A DNA stretch of 64,000 nucleotides from Lycium barbarum (GCF_019175385.1 NC_083341.1:63955800-64019799); one strand, 5' to 3'. Numbered from the stretch's first letter, positions 45,961-57,915 are shown. Notes: generated by a model not told the origin, from the letters alone. Translations and numbers: made by a program.

Positions 45961-46740
45961 TTCTGACATGCATGATCCGTGTTTGAAAAGTAAGCTCTTT
46001 TGGCACTCTGGATGATTCACTTATTTTCTGTATTTCTTCTGACATACGACATCGGTATACATGATTTGTGTCTGGAAGGTAAAAATTTTGGTATTCTGGA
46101 TAGTGTACTTACTCCGGTACTGGTTGTTTCGGTTATAGTTCTGCCTTCTGTATTTCATGCCTTACATAATCAGTACATATTCCGTACTGACCCCCTTTCT
46201 TCGGGTGCTGCGTTTCATGCCCGCAGGTACAGACGCCTATTGTGGTGATCCGCCAGCCTAGGGTACCCATTCTTGTACTTTGGAGTGCTCCTTTGGTCCG
46301 GAGCCCACACTTTTGGTACAGATCTTTCCGTTGTACATATTTATGTGTATATGACTATTCAGGGGTACGGCGGGGCCCTGTCCCGTCATGTGATTCCGTT
46401 GTCTTTGTTAGAGGCCTGTAGACATGTATGTGGGTCATGGGTCGTTGTGGTTCAGTTATGTCTGTGTGGCGTACGCCTAAGCGGTTCCATTTGCTATGAT
46501 AGCCTTAACGGCTTGTACGTATGTATACATATATGTATGTTTTTGGATGATATGTTCCACGACAGCCTTGGTGGCTTCTGTATGATATGTATGTTACAGG
46601 TGACCACTTAAGACGACGTCTGTTATCGGTATCAGTATAAACTAATATATGTTGGATATGGATATGTCGATTTGGTAAGTAGGTGTGTATGGGTGTCCAG
46701 CTCGGGCACTAGTCACGGCCCACGGGGTTGGGTCGTGACA

Positions 46741-46870
46741 CTTAATTATTCTTTTGTGTTCATTTGTTTATTTTTGGCACGATGGGGTCCTGTCCCATCC
46801 TTATGTCTAGCACTTTAGTAGAGGCTCGTAGATACGCAGTTGTGGGTCATATGGTCTCACGAGGTTACTA

Positions 46871-46909
<39 letters not shown>

Positions 46910-47094
46910 CATTTTTATAGCCTAAAGGCTTATGTCTATAAAAGTATCTATGTTCTCAAATGAAAAATGATTTTCTTATGATTTGAGTATGAATTTGATA
47001 AAAGAACGTTTAATGAGCATGATGAGTGGTAGAACGAGTGGTGCTCGGTGGTTAGTCCCGGGTACCTGTCACGGCCCCTAGTCGGGTCGTGACA
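46741..47094 (+). mobile_element. Gypsy-type LTR segment, forward, second part
   Basis: Continues the LTR broken at 34303 and ends GTCGGGTCGTGACA at 47094, followed by TTTTT and the PMD coding sequence. Contains an (AT)n tract at about 46873-46905. Confidence 0.6.
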
Positions 47095-48014
47095 TTTTTG
47101 TCTTGCTGGTTGTACATATTTGTGATGCCTAGAGGGGGAGACTTCATTCGTCCTAGTGTTTTCAAGCTTGCATGCCATCTTGCGTGTGGACGACGAGTTG
47201 GCCTTGCAGTTTCGGTTTTAGCTAGCATTTATAGGGGTTTGAACACAATTTTGTAGTGCCCACAACTTGACCTTAACCAAGCTTGCTTCCCGACCCATTA
47301 CGTGTATGCTTGGTTGGCTTAGTATTTCAAGACTCACTATCCATTAGCAAATGCGCCAGGTGACTATCTCATGACCTTTTATTCGGGAGAGGGTGCTGCA
47401 ATGTATTTTGGAAAAGAGGACGCAAGGAAGTGTATTCACAAATGTGAGAACATTGCTAGGGGTGAAACAATGGTTGAAAGGTCTGACTCGCACTTCTACT
47501 ACGGTGATGGCATTGCTATGGAGTATCTGTCGAATAACGTTTTGGGTATTCGTTCGAATTATCTTCCCTTGAGAGATGGGGGAGCCTTTATTATTGAGCC
47601 TTATTGCCCTCATAGGTTCACCCGCCATTTTGGTTATTTCCAAGATGTCCTCGGTCGATTGGATTAAGATTTTCGTAAGGTTTCATTAGAAGATGGGTTA
47701 AGACTTGCTCGAAGTTGTGTGCCAATTAAATCCAAGGCAAGAGCAGTATTTCCTCTTAGCAGGACCATTTTGAAGAAATTTTTTATCGCCCAATTATAAA
47801 TCCTGGTGGGAGAAAGTGCATGGGAGCTTTCTTGAAAGTCGCATGCAATTCTTGGTAAATGCGGTTGAGTCAGTTACAAATGTCCTTCAACAATATGGAA
47901 ATGAGGTTTTGGCGATTGACAAGCCGTCCTATTTTGTAGTCCAAGGTTGTTGTGCCGCAAAAAAGTAAGGGACCTCCAGATGAAGAAGGTCAAACGAAGA
48001 AGGCACCTACTTAA
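47095..48014 (+). pseudogene. Plant mobile domain gene, 3' half, with stop codons
   Basis: Resumes right after the second copy of the TTTTT target word: SCWLYIFVMPRGGDFIRPSV, LACGRRVGLAVSVLASIYRG, then CFPTHYVYAWLA, YFKTHYPLANAPGDYLM, FGKEDARKCIHKCENIA, YGDGIAMEYLSNNVLG and RDGGAFIIEPYCPHRFTRHF. In-frame stops are TAG 47254-47256, TAG 47320-47322 and TAA 47665-47667, each followed by resumed homology. The tail (GPPDEEGQTKKAPT) meets another LTR at 48015. Since the 5' half has no stops, decay here probably followed the split. Confidence 0.85.
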
Positions 48015-50489
48015 TGTCACGAGCCGACTAAGGGCCGCGACGGGCACCCGGTGCTAGCCCACCCGGGCGCCCTTTGACTTATGCTTACTCTTACATATAG
48101 GTGAGCCACATAATTAAACATACATTTCTATTCGTCATTCATGCTAGTCCCATTGGACGACAATGCTTTCATATCATGGTTGGCATCTATACCACGTCAA
48201 TGTACATGAGCCGACAAAGCTATCAAAATGATATCCAAAATATAGGCCGACAAGGCCAGACATATCTAACCATATACACATGTCTACGAGCCTCTAAGAA
48301 GAGTATAACATAACACATAAGCGGGACAGGACCCCGCTATGCCCATAATTATACACAAAAGAATAAGTACCCAAAAGCTATGGCTCCGAATGAAATGGAG
48401 CTCTGCTATGTAGTCTCTTAGAATACAACTATGGATCAAGCCTGTTTCCCTGTGCACCTGCGGGCATGACGCAGTATCCACAAACAAAAGGACGTCAGTA
48501 CGAAGAATGTACTGAGTATGTAAAGCATGATCAACATCAATACAGAAGCATAATGAACAACATGAGAAATAGCACAAGATGGGAGATGGTGATATCATCG
48601 TCATAGGCACTTACTTGCCTTTCATAGGACTTTCCATTTCTAATGCGTATTCGTGTACTTACATCCATAATCGCATCCGTACCATATTTGTGCTCGTATT
48701 CGTATGCACACCCTTATTCACGTTCATATCGTATCATATTCGTATTCACATCATATACATAATCATATCATATACATAACATTTACATAGCATACCCGAC
48801 CATGCAGGATCGGTGTTGCATACATACTTGGCCAACCAAGGCTCAAGGTTACTCATACCTGGCCCTACCAAGGCTTCAGGGTTACATCTACCTGGCCCTA
48901 CCAAGGCGTCAGGGTTATCCGTACCATCTTCAGAGGTGTGCGCGCGTTACGTAATCATATACATACTTATTTACATATCTTACCCGGCCTCATAAGCTCG
49001 GGGTTCCATAATAGTCATACATAGACACATATACACAATAGCTCATAAGCATCTTTACTATTTACATTATTATCATAATTGTCATCAACATCATTGTTAC
49101 TATTATCGTCATTCATCACCCTTATCTTTATAGGCTTACTCGTCATACGAGGGAATTAGTACAATCGTGGCATATCAAGAATCACGAGCTTACTAGCTCG
49201 GGAGATCAAGTCATTTGAAGGATATCATAGTCTCATAGAAGAGTTATATATTTGGCCAAAGAACCATGCCTTATGAAAGAAGGGTTAGCCTTACATACCT
49301 TTTCCGTTCACTATTTTACACTTGCGCGTTCACCTCCAATGCTAGCGTTTCTACCTTCATTGAAGTCATATTATCATTAGAATCGGTAGCTAGCATATTG
49401 GACAGCATCTCCTTTATTTATACGACATTCCTCCATAACGTATATCAACTCCCAAACGTCATTAATACATTCACAATACCATAACAATAGTCATTATTCA
49501 TCCACATTATCCACATTTCTAGACTTACTTTCAATTACTCATATCCATGGCTATAATACACAACTATGTCCATTCACGTACATTTCTCATCTAATGTTAT
49601 CAACATCATTTTTATAACACATTTGCATCACAATACATCAGGACTCATAACTCAATTCAAACTATCTCTCAAAATGGCACTATTCCACATTCATGACCCA
49701 TTTTGCCATACCTCTCTACAATCCAAGTATTTCAACTCTTAAATACCTTAAAAAACATAGAAACATCATAAATCTTACCTTAGATGTTGTAGGAACAAGC
49801 CTTGGTTGATAATACTCCACTTGAGCAAAACCCTAGTTTATCTCCAATGAGATTTCTTGACTTGTATAATCCTTAATGGGTTTTCTTATACTTGATTCAC
49901 TTAGTTTATGTTGTTGATCACCAAATATCCTTGAATTCTTATGGAATTTATGTAGAGAGATGTTTTAGAGAGAAGGGGTGTCATGTAGAAGTGAAATGAA
50001 ATGAAATAATAAACTTGCTCCCCTTTTTAATAACCTAAAATCTGATCTGAAGTGAACAGTCGTCGAAAGTGCACAGTGGCCGTAAACCCAGTTTACGGAC
50101 CGTATTCTGGTTTACGGTCCGTCTTTCACGACCGTATTTAAGCATAACAGAACCAGAAAGGTTTGCTGGAGGTCATGGTGGTTTACAGTCACAGTTTACG
50201 AGCCGTATTTCGATTTACGGTCCGTATTCTGAGTCATATTTAACCATTTAGGCATTTGGCAGAAAGTTGAAGTTTTGGAATGTTGAAAGACGATAGCAGT
50301 TTACGGTTCGTAAACCACTTTACGGGCCGTATTCTATTTTACGACCAACTGGGTCGAAGTGCAAATCTACAACTTTCGCATTTTCAAAACTCATAAGTAG
50401 TCATCCCCTTCTTAGTGCAACACCGTACACTTATACTCTTCGTTGGTTTATTCATTATACGCTCACGGAGAAATTTTCGAGGTGTAATA
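48015..50489 (-). mobile_element. Gypsy LTR, reversed, 2.5 kb
   Basis: In element sense it starts TATTACACCTCG (a TG to TA change at the first dinucleotide) at 50489 and ends GGCTCGTGACA at 48015. U3 (50345-50070) holds many TTTACGGTCCGTA-type palindromes. Conserved U5-side blocks appear near 48470-48520 (reverse of CATACTCAGTACATTCTTCG). It is inserted just after the PMD coding remnant. Confidence 0.8.
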
Positions 50490-51439
50490 TTCTCCCCCTC
50501 TTGAGAACATTCGTCCTCGAATGTTAAGGTCTTCGGGGATTCTATAAAAATTTCGCCAGAGTCTCCCCTATAATATGGCACTACCATCCTGTCACATCAA
50601 CCCATAATATCATCGCCTCACAGGGCTACATCACAATATCAACATATCTAGGGCCACACACGACCAAAAGCATGAAAAGTAAATATACATACCTTATGTC
50701 GTTAGCGTTTCATCTTGAATCTCTTTTGGGGGTTGGAATAAATGCGGGTATCTGGATCGCATACTCTTTTCCACTTCCCATGTCATTTCTTCTCGTTTAC
50801 TGCTCCTCCATAGAACATTAACTGAGGCCACCTCTTTCTTTCTAAGCCTCCGTACTTGCCTATCTAGTATGGCAATGGGCACTTCTTTATAAGTCAACTT
50901 TTCTGTCACTTGCAGATCACATTGGCACGATCGTAGTAGGATCTCCAACACATTTTCGAAGCATCGAGACATGGAAAACTGGATGGACTGACTCCAAATC
51001 CGGAGGTAGATCTAATTCATAGGCCACTTTGCCCGCTTTGCGCACAATCTCATAAGACCCAATATATCAGGGACTAAGCTTCCCCTTTTTGCCAAATCTC
51101 ATAACGACCTTTATTGGCGACACTTTCAAAAATACCCAATCTTTCCCTTGGAACTCCAAGTCTCTTCGACTATTATCCGCATAGGACTTTTGACTACTTT
51201 GGGATGCTAACAACCGATCTTGTATGAGCTTGACCTTCTCTATGGCTTGCTGGACCAAGTCTGGCCCTATCAATATAGCCACTCCTATTTCAAACCACCC
51301 AATTGGGGACCTACACTTTCGCCCATATAAAGCTTCATACGGTGCCATTTGAATGCTAGAATGGTAACTATTATTGTAAGCAAATTCAATGAGTGGCAAA
51401 TGGTCATTCCAATTTCCTCCAAAATCTATCATACATGCC
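50490..51439 (-). pseudogene. Gypsy integrase C-terminus and chromodomain, internal fragment of the reversed element
   Basis: In element sense: [67 protein letters not shown], a stop near 51067, then a chromodomain-like VPIAILDRQVRRLRKKEV and EMTWEVEKSMRSRYPHLF. The hairpin AACATTCG-AGGA-CGAATGTT (50525-50506) and polypurine tract GAGGGGGAGAA precede the LTR. Everything upstream of 51439 is lost, replaced by the next LTR segment. Confidence 0.8.
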
Positions 51440-53099
51440 GTATAAAATACACTGGCCGTATGTTAGGCCATATATTCAGCCTAGATGGCCAGCCTTACTG
51501 GACCAAATCTACGGCCAAACATACCGTTAGTGAAATTTATACGGATCGTATGTTGGTCCGTAGATATTGGTCGGGACAGATGGAGTATTATTAATAGGGG
51601 ATCAAGTTCATTTCATTTCATTTCCTCTTCACTCCCCTTCTCTCTAGAACTCTCTAGAACATTTCTCCACACCTCTCGTACAAGCATTCAAGAGATATTG
51701 ATGATCAACTTCATCAAACCAAGAGAATCAAGTGTAAGAAACTCATTAAAGTTCATCCAAGACAAGAAATCCAAGTGGAAGTGGAACTAGGGTTTTGCTC
51801 AAGTGACGTGTTTCCACCCAAAGTCCATTCCTACACCATCTAAGGTAATTTTTATGGTCTTTCCATGTTGTTTAAGGTATTGAGAGGTTGAAAGACTTGG
51901 ATTGTAGAAGGAGATAGAAAATGGGTCATGAATGTGAGAATAGTGATATTTTTTAGTAGTAGCTTGGATTGGGTCATGATTCTTGATATGTTGTGATTAG
52001 GATTATGTTATAAATGGCGTTAAAAACATGGGATAGACATTGTATATGAGTGAATGTAATAGTGTGTCATGACCATGATTATGGATGATTTGAAGTGGAT
52101 TGAGAAATATGGATAATGTAGGTGAATGAAGACTATCGTTATGATGTTGTGAATGTTATTATAGATGTTTGGGAGTTGATATATGATATGGGGGAAGTTG
52201 TATAAATAAAGGAGATGCTGTCCAATTTTCTCTAGCTTTAGTCAAGCATGCTAAGGTATCGATTTTCTAATGTTAGTATAACTCTAATGAAGGTAGAAAC
52301 GTGAGCATTGAAGGAGAACGTTCAAGCGATAGAATAGTTGAACGAAAAGGTATGTAAGGCTAACCCTTCTTTCAATAAGGCATGGTTCTTTGGCCATATA
52401 TCTATTCTTTCATGAGCCTATGATGTCCTCCAAATGATTCCATCTCTAAAGCTACTAAAGCGCATGATTCTCGTTGTTTTACAATTCTATGAAATTCCTT
52501 ATATGATGAGTGATCCTCTAAGGATAAATGTAATAAAACGATGATAGTAACGATGTCAAAGATGCTTATGAGCTCTTACGTATATATGTTATGTATGACT
52601 ATTATGTAATCCCGAGCTTATATGATCGGGTATGATATGTATTGCGCACACACCACTGCAGTTGGGTACGGATAACCCTGAGCCTTGGTAGGGCAGGTAT
52701 GTATAATCACCGAGCTTTGCCATGGCCGGGTATGTGAAACACCGATCCTTCATGGTCGGGTATGCTATGAATATGAATATGTACATGAATATGTAAATGA
52801 ATATGAATATGAATATGGATATGGAATGTAAATTAGTACGAATACGAATACGAATATGGATACGGATACGGATATAGATGTTTGTACACAATCACGCACT
52901 AGAAAAGGAAGGTCCCTATGAAAAGCAAGTAAGTGCTTATGACGATGGTTCTACTACCTCCCATTTTACGTTATTTCTTATGTTGTTTATTATGCTTCTA
53001 TAATGATGTTGATCATGCTTTACATACTCGATACATTCTTCGTACTGACGTCCTTTTGTTTGTGGACCTTGCGTCATGCCCGCAGGTGGACAGGGAGAC
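51440..53099 (+). mobile_element. Gypsy LTR segment, forward, cut by the 53100 element
   Basis: Starts among ACGGATCGTATG/GGTCCGTA repeats (U3). It then has CTCTTCACTCCCCTTCTCTC, TAGGGTTTTGCTCAAGTG and AAGGTAATTTTTATGG, and the U5-side block GCCCGCAGGTGGACAGGGAGAC, where element 53100 enters. The rest presumably lies beyond the window. ATG/ATA-rich simple repeats lie at 52770-52880. Confidence 0.65.
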
Positions 53100-56011
53100 T
53101 GTTATGTCCCGTGTTTTCGTACAATTGGAAATCGTGAAATAATTACGACTTGTGTGTTATAAGGACCTAATTTAAATTTTGTGAATATGACTATGTTGGT
53201 TGTGAAATCTTTGATGCTAAGACCTCGGGGAAGGCCGAGGGTAAATTTGGAACTTCGGAAATTAGTTTCGGGAATTACAAAACGGGGCATTTTAGGAATT
53301 GGGCCAAGGAAAAAAATGACACAAAGTTAGGCCCAAAGGACGTGGGGTGGCCGGCCATATATATGGCCCAAGCCCCTTGTTTAATGATCATGTGCTATGC
53401 ACATGATCAATATTGTGGATATATACTAGGAGGACTTAACAAATTCTAGATCAAAAAATAAAAATCAAGAACTCACCACAAAAAAAGGGGTTTCGGCCGA
53501 GTGCAAAGGAGGAAAGAAAGAAAAGATTCCAAGCTTGTGTGTGATCCAAAAATCTTGGCTTCCACATAATTAAGAAGTACTCAAGACGCTCTCCGACGTG
53601 GTATAATTGGTTTGGCACAAGGATTCCGTTTGCGACAAGTCGGAAAGTTAGTAAAAGGTAAGAATCTTGCCCCCCTAATGTTATATAATTGCTATGAATG
53701 TGTTAAAGATTGGAAGTAGACGAGAATCCCGTAATTTGGACATAAATAGAAACGTGTGGGTGTGTGTTTGTAGTGAGTTTGGCCGTGAGCCATAGATAGG
53801 GAGATTGGTGTGAATTGATCTTGGTTAAGTTGGTATAATGTGTTGTTGTGATCCTTATATCGTAAATTATTAATTGGGGAATGAAATTGGCGTTGAAAAA
53901 TGATTTTGAATATTATCGGAAAGCGTATACCTTCGGTATATTTATGTATATCAATGTATATCTTGGGTGTTATAGACTTTAGATATGAATCTATATCGAA
54001 GTTGATGAATTCGGAATGAAACGACGCGAGTTAGAATGTTCGTAGTGCATTTTAGATGTTTTGAAGAATTTGGGAAAATAATGGATTTTTATGCAATTTC
54101 GTGTATGGCATGGTTTGTAATTAGAATGGGATTATATAAGTTTGAATGTGGGAATGCATACAATTTTGTAGATATAGAATTAGAATTTTGAAAGTTTGAA
54201 TGGAAGTTGCCAACTTTAGAAATCATGTAGAACTTTAAAGCTAGAATGGTTTGATTGTTGTTTGGTTTGGTTGTTGATGTGTGGGCTGTTGTGATTGGTT
54301 AATTTGAGCCGAGTTATGCCTCGGGGATGTTAGATTTATAGGGGAAATGCTGCCAAAATTTCGGTAGGCAAATATGGAGTTAAAGGCATTTTTGAGCCTA
54401 AGGATCTCATTTGGTAACTTTGACCATTTGCAGATTTTTGACGAAACGGGACGGGACTTTTGGAAGAGCTTACGACGTCTGTGAGGTATGTAAAGCCTCC
54501 CACTCTTTCATTTGGCATATCTTAGTGTGTCAGTCAAATATGAGACCTCCCGGAGCATTTCTGCTCCTCGAAACCCGACCCACAGAAAGGTTACTATTCA
54601 TTCAGTTCTATTGAAGCCAAAAGGCTCCAATTTGGCTAGAATGCCACTATTCGTCCGAAACCTATCGAAATGTGGTCGGGTAACCTAGAAATGATTATGT
54701 ATGACCCTTGGCATATAACTGCTCGTAAAAATATGTTCGTCACCTCACTTCGACCCGAGGTGGGTCCGCTACCCCAAAATGCCCGATTTGCCCTTCGGGC
54801 CACCTTTGAGAATAAAGTTGAAAGTATCACTTCCGATCTTTGGAACATCCTCCTACGGGGTATGTTTGGACTATTCGATGCGCTAATCTATGTTCCGAAC
54901 TATATGGACCATTTTGGAAACGTTTTGCAAAATGAAACTTTATGTCGGCTAAGTATTCGACTATTTTGTATTCTAAATGACTTATGAGTTCACTTTGCTT
55001 TGAAAGACTATTTTGAAATACGATTTGCATTTGCTTGCTCACGACTCCGCTCGTGCCTTAATATGACTTCGTTCGCCGGTTCCCGGGCCGGTTTTGATTC
55101 GTGCGCTGTATGATGAATTCGGCCGTATGCTGTGTTACGGTTTCCGAGGCTTCGCCATAGGGCCCGGTTCCGTTTGGAGTTATGCTGTGATATGGCTCGG
55201 GACGCGATATGCTCACCGATGATTATGATTATGTTCGGAGATGTACGGAGATTTGAAACCTTCTGGTGTTATGCTGTGTGTGGCGCCAGCGTCGGAGTGG
55301 CGACCACATTCTTAAGCGTTTGCATGATTTTATTTGCATAAAACATATGTATATGATTTTGATATAGATTTTGACACACCAGTTTGTACCCCACTTTGAC
55401 ATTTGATCTGCTTTCGGTTTTGATCCATAATTCTGTACCCCGTGCTTTACATACTCAGTACATATTTCGTACTGACCCCCTCTCTCCGGGGGCTGCGTTT
55501 TATGCCCGCAGGTGCAGACATCGGTGATCCTCCGCAGTAGGCTTCGCTTCTTGCTTTCCGGAGTACTCTTACTTGGTCCGGGGTCCACTTTTGGTACAGA
55601 CTCCTTTACTCTGTATATGTTTTGTATATTTGACAGTTTGGGTACGGCGAGGCCCTGTCTCGCCATATGTTATGTTTTGAATTCGTAGAGGCCTGTAGTC
55701 ATCTTTGTGGGGCGAGGGTCCTATGTGTATGTTGTTTGATTTTGCTTTCGGGTCTTACAACGGTCTGTTTGATATGATGGCCCCAAATGGCCCTTCTGTA
55801 TATATTTGTATTTTGACTGGCGATGTCTATTCCGCCGCTTTGTTTGAGTATGATTTGATATGACCGCTTAAGACATATTTTCGATGTAAATTATGTTTGA
55901 TTTAACTTCTTAAAAATTCTGAAATAAGTTTGGATTCGGAAACGATGATGTGATTTGGTCTGGGCACCCAGGTAGGGTGCCAGTCGCGGCCCACGGGGCT
56001 GGGTCGTGACA
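53100..56011 (+). repeat. 5' LTR of the 53100 chromovirus
   Basis: TGTTATGTCCCGTGTTTTCG to GGGCTGGGTCGTGACA. The TATA region lies inside the perfect palindrome GGCCATATATATGGCC (53353-53368). A 10-bp-stem hairpin, GATCATGTGC-TAT-GCACATGATC, follows at 53386-53408. The small frames inside (up to 145 codons) recur only because the LTR is duplicated. Confidence 0.95.
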
Positions 56012-56015
56012 AAAG

Positions 56016-56027
56016 TGGTATCAGAGC
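56016..56027 (+). other. Primer-binding site of the 53100 chromovirus
   Basis: TGGTATCAGAGC, four bases after the LTR end; initiator Met-tRNA type. Confidence 0.93.
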
Positions 56028-56214
56028 AGTCTGTCCTCGGAATGTCTACAGGCCGTGTCTCGTAGAGTCTTGTTTATCGATGTGTTGTGCACCACATCTA
56101 TAAACGGGAAGCTACAGGGCATTTAGGATGTCACTTTCTTTGAAATCTTAGATCGTGCGATAGAGCTGTGCTATTAGGATGATTATGATCTGACTCGCCT
56201 TTGTGTTTGTAGTG

Positions 56215-57915
56215 ATGCCTCCGAAGAAGGCAACGGCGGCCCAGAAGGGCAAGGCGAGGATTGGAGAGACTAGCCAGGCACAGCGAGCTACCCGGGCTCG
56301 TGTCTATGATTTGCCTGAGGATGTGCCTCATTCTGAGGGGTCTGCTACACCCCCACTAGTACAGCCTGGAGCAGGACCTTCAGCAGCTCCAGAGGTCCGT
56401 GTACCCGCACCTGAGACTCCAGCTCCCCAGCCAGGGGCGGAGGATAGGACCCTGAGGGAGGCTGTACAGCTGTTGACTACACTGGTAGCAGGACAGGCTC
56501 GTAGGCGCGGGCGGAGGGACGACGATGAGGATAACAGACGGGACAGCCTGCGAGTTCGGGAGTTCCTGCTATGTGGCCCTCCAGAGTTCTTCGGGTCTAA
56601 GCCCGATGAGGACCCCCATGACTTTATTCGGGGGATGCGACGCTCGCTGGACTTGGTCAGGGCTTCTGAGACCGAGTCAGTTGAGCTGGCTTCACACAGG
56701 CTCCGAGATGTGGCTACTCATTGGTACGAGACTTGGGAGCTGTCTAGGGGAGTGGGTGCCCCTCCAGCCACTTGGGATCAGTTTGTGACAGCATTCACCC
56801 GCCACTTTTTGCCGCCAGAGTTACGGCGGGCACGAGCTGATCGGTTTTTGCGTCTGCAGCAGAGGGGTCGGAGTGTTCGCGAGTATAGCCTTGAGTTTGA
56901 TTCTCTGGCCCGGTATGCACCGGCCGTGGTAGCAGATATGTCCGATCGGATGCACCGCTATGTTATGGGATTAGACCGGTATTTGGTAGACAGCTGTATG
57001 GCCGTGTCACTGCAGGCAGACATGGATATTTCCCGGCTTCAGGCCTATGCGATGGGGATGGAGGACCGTCGCAGATCTGATCCTGCTGGCAGAGATAGAG
57101 ACAGGAGGCCGCCCAAGAGGGCTAGATCCGCGGGTTATTTAGGGGATTCTCGAGGCGGACAGCCTCAGCAGCAGCAGCAGTCTGACAGATATTTTCCTTC
57201 TTCCGGCCGGGGTACTCAGTCAGGCAGCCGGAGATTCGACAGTACGGGACCGTCTGGGGCCGGACAGAGCTCCAGAGTGGCAGGTTCGCAGGTATCCAGG
57301 GGTCCCAGTCAGGCCAGACCACCTAGACCCCGTTGTCCACACTGCGGGAAGTCACATCCCGGGGAGTGTTACCGAGCGACGGGAGCTTGTTTTTCTTGTG
57401 GCGGTCAGGGCCACTTTATGAGAGATTGTCCATTGGCTAGCGGTTCTGGTAGTGCTGCTCAGCAGACAGGGTCAGCCGCCGGTTCTTCTTCTGCTCCATC
57501 AGTTGCACGCCCTGGAGGGCGAGGTATTTCAGCACCGGCAGGACGCGGTCGGGGCCGCGGTGGCACTTCAGGTTCTAGCGGTCCCTCGAACCGCATATAT
57601 GCTTTGGCCAGCCGCCAGGATCAGGAGGCTTCGCCAAACGTCGTCACAGGTACATTACTGGTTTTCTCCAGATCTGTATATGCATTGATTGACCCTGGCT
57701 CTACTTTATCATATATTTCCCCGCTCGTTGCTAGTAAGATTGGGATCGTGTCTGAGCCTATAGAGCCGTTCGAGGTAGCTACGCCAGTTGGGGATTTTAT
57801 TGTAGCGAGACAGATCTATAGGGATTGTTCGGTGACCATTTATGATCGTAGCACTAAGGCTGATTTGGTAGAGTTAGACATGCTCGAGTTTGACGTCATT
57901 ATGGGTATGGACTAG
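56215..57915 (+). CDS. Chromovirus gag and protease, ends at an in-frame TAG
   Basis: I chose the MPPKKATAAQKG start at 56215 because it matches the basic N-terminus usual for this family; an upstream in-frame Met at 56203 is possible. Gag core: FLLCGPPEFFGSKPDEDPHD, VELASHRLRDVATHWYETW, QRGRSVREYSLEFDSLARYA, VMGLDRYLVDSC. Then a Ser/Gln/Gly-rich basic linker, a CCHC zinc knuckle (ACFSCGGQGHFMRDCP, about residues 390-405), and an aspartic protease (YALIDPGSTLSYISP; later FDVIMGMD). The TAG at 57913-57915 replaces the Trp that normally follows MGMD. The frame continues directly into RT. Either a recent nonsense mutation or, less likely, a suppressible stop. Confidence 0.9.
   Translation: MPPKKATAAQKGKARIGETSQAQRATRARVYDLPEDVPHSEGSATPPLVQPGAGPSAAPEVRVPAPETPAPQPGAEDRTLREAVQLLTTLVAGQARRRGRRDDDEDNRRDSLRVREFLLCGPPEFFGSKPDEDPHDFIRGMRRSLDLVRASETESVELASHRLRDVATHWYETWELSRGVGAPPATWDQFVTAFTRHFLPPELRRARADRFLRLQQRGRSVREYSLEFDSLARYAPAVVADMSDRMHRYVMGLDRYLVDSCMAVSLQADMDISRLQAYAMGMEDRRRSDPAGRDRDRRPPKRARSAGYLGDSRGGQPQQQQQSDRYFPSSGRGTQSGSRRFDSTGPSGAGQSSRVAGSQVSRGPSQARPPRPRCPHCGKSHPGECYRATGACFSCGGQGHFMRDCPLASGSGSAAQQTGSAAGSSSAPSVARPGGRGISAPAGRGRGRGGTSGSSGPSNRIYALASRQDQEASPNVVTGTLLVFSRSVYALIDPGSTLSYISPLVASKIGIVSEPIEPFEVATPVGDFIVARQIYRDCSVTIYDRSTKADLVELDMLEFDVIMGMD

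Larger units (their letters stand above)
34304..46740 (+). mobile_element. Solo Gypsy LTR, itself split by a complete Gypsy element
   Basis: Starts TGTTATATCCCGCATTTTG and ends GGTTGGGTCGTGACA. Removing the insertion (36394-45408 plus one CTTGT) leaves about 3.4 kb. It resembles the LTR at 53100 in its ends and conserved blocks but is a different copy type. The flanks (TCCAT and CTTAA) do not form a target duplication. No internal region accompanies it. Confidence 0.7.

Noticed and set aside
46741..48014. CTTAA at both 46741-46745 and 48010-48014 as a target duplication
   Set aside because: The intervening sequence includes PMD coding DNA and two oppositely oriented LTR ends; five matching bases here are most likely chance.
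53102..55666. Set of 60-145 residue frames repeated exactly 8043 bp later
   Set aside because: They are in the two LTRs of one chromovirus; the repetition reflects LTR duplication, not a gene family.
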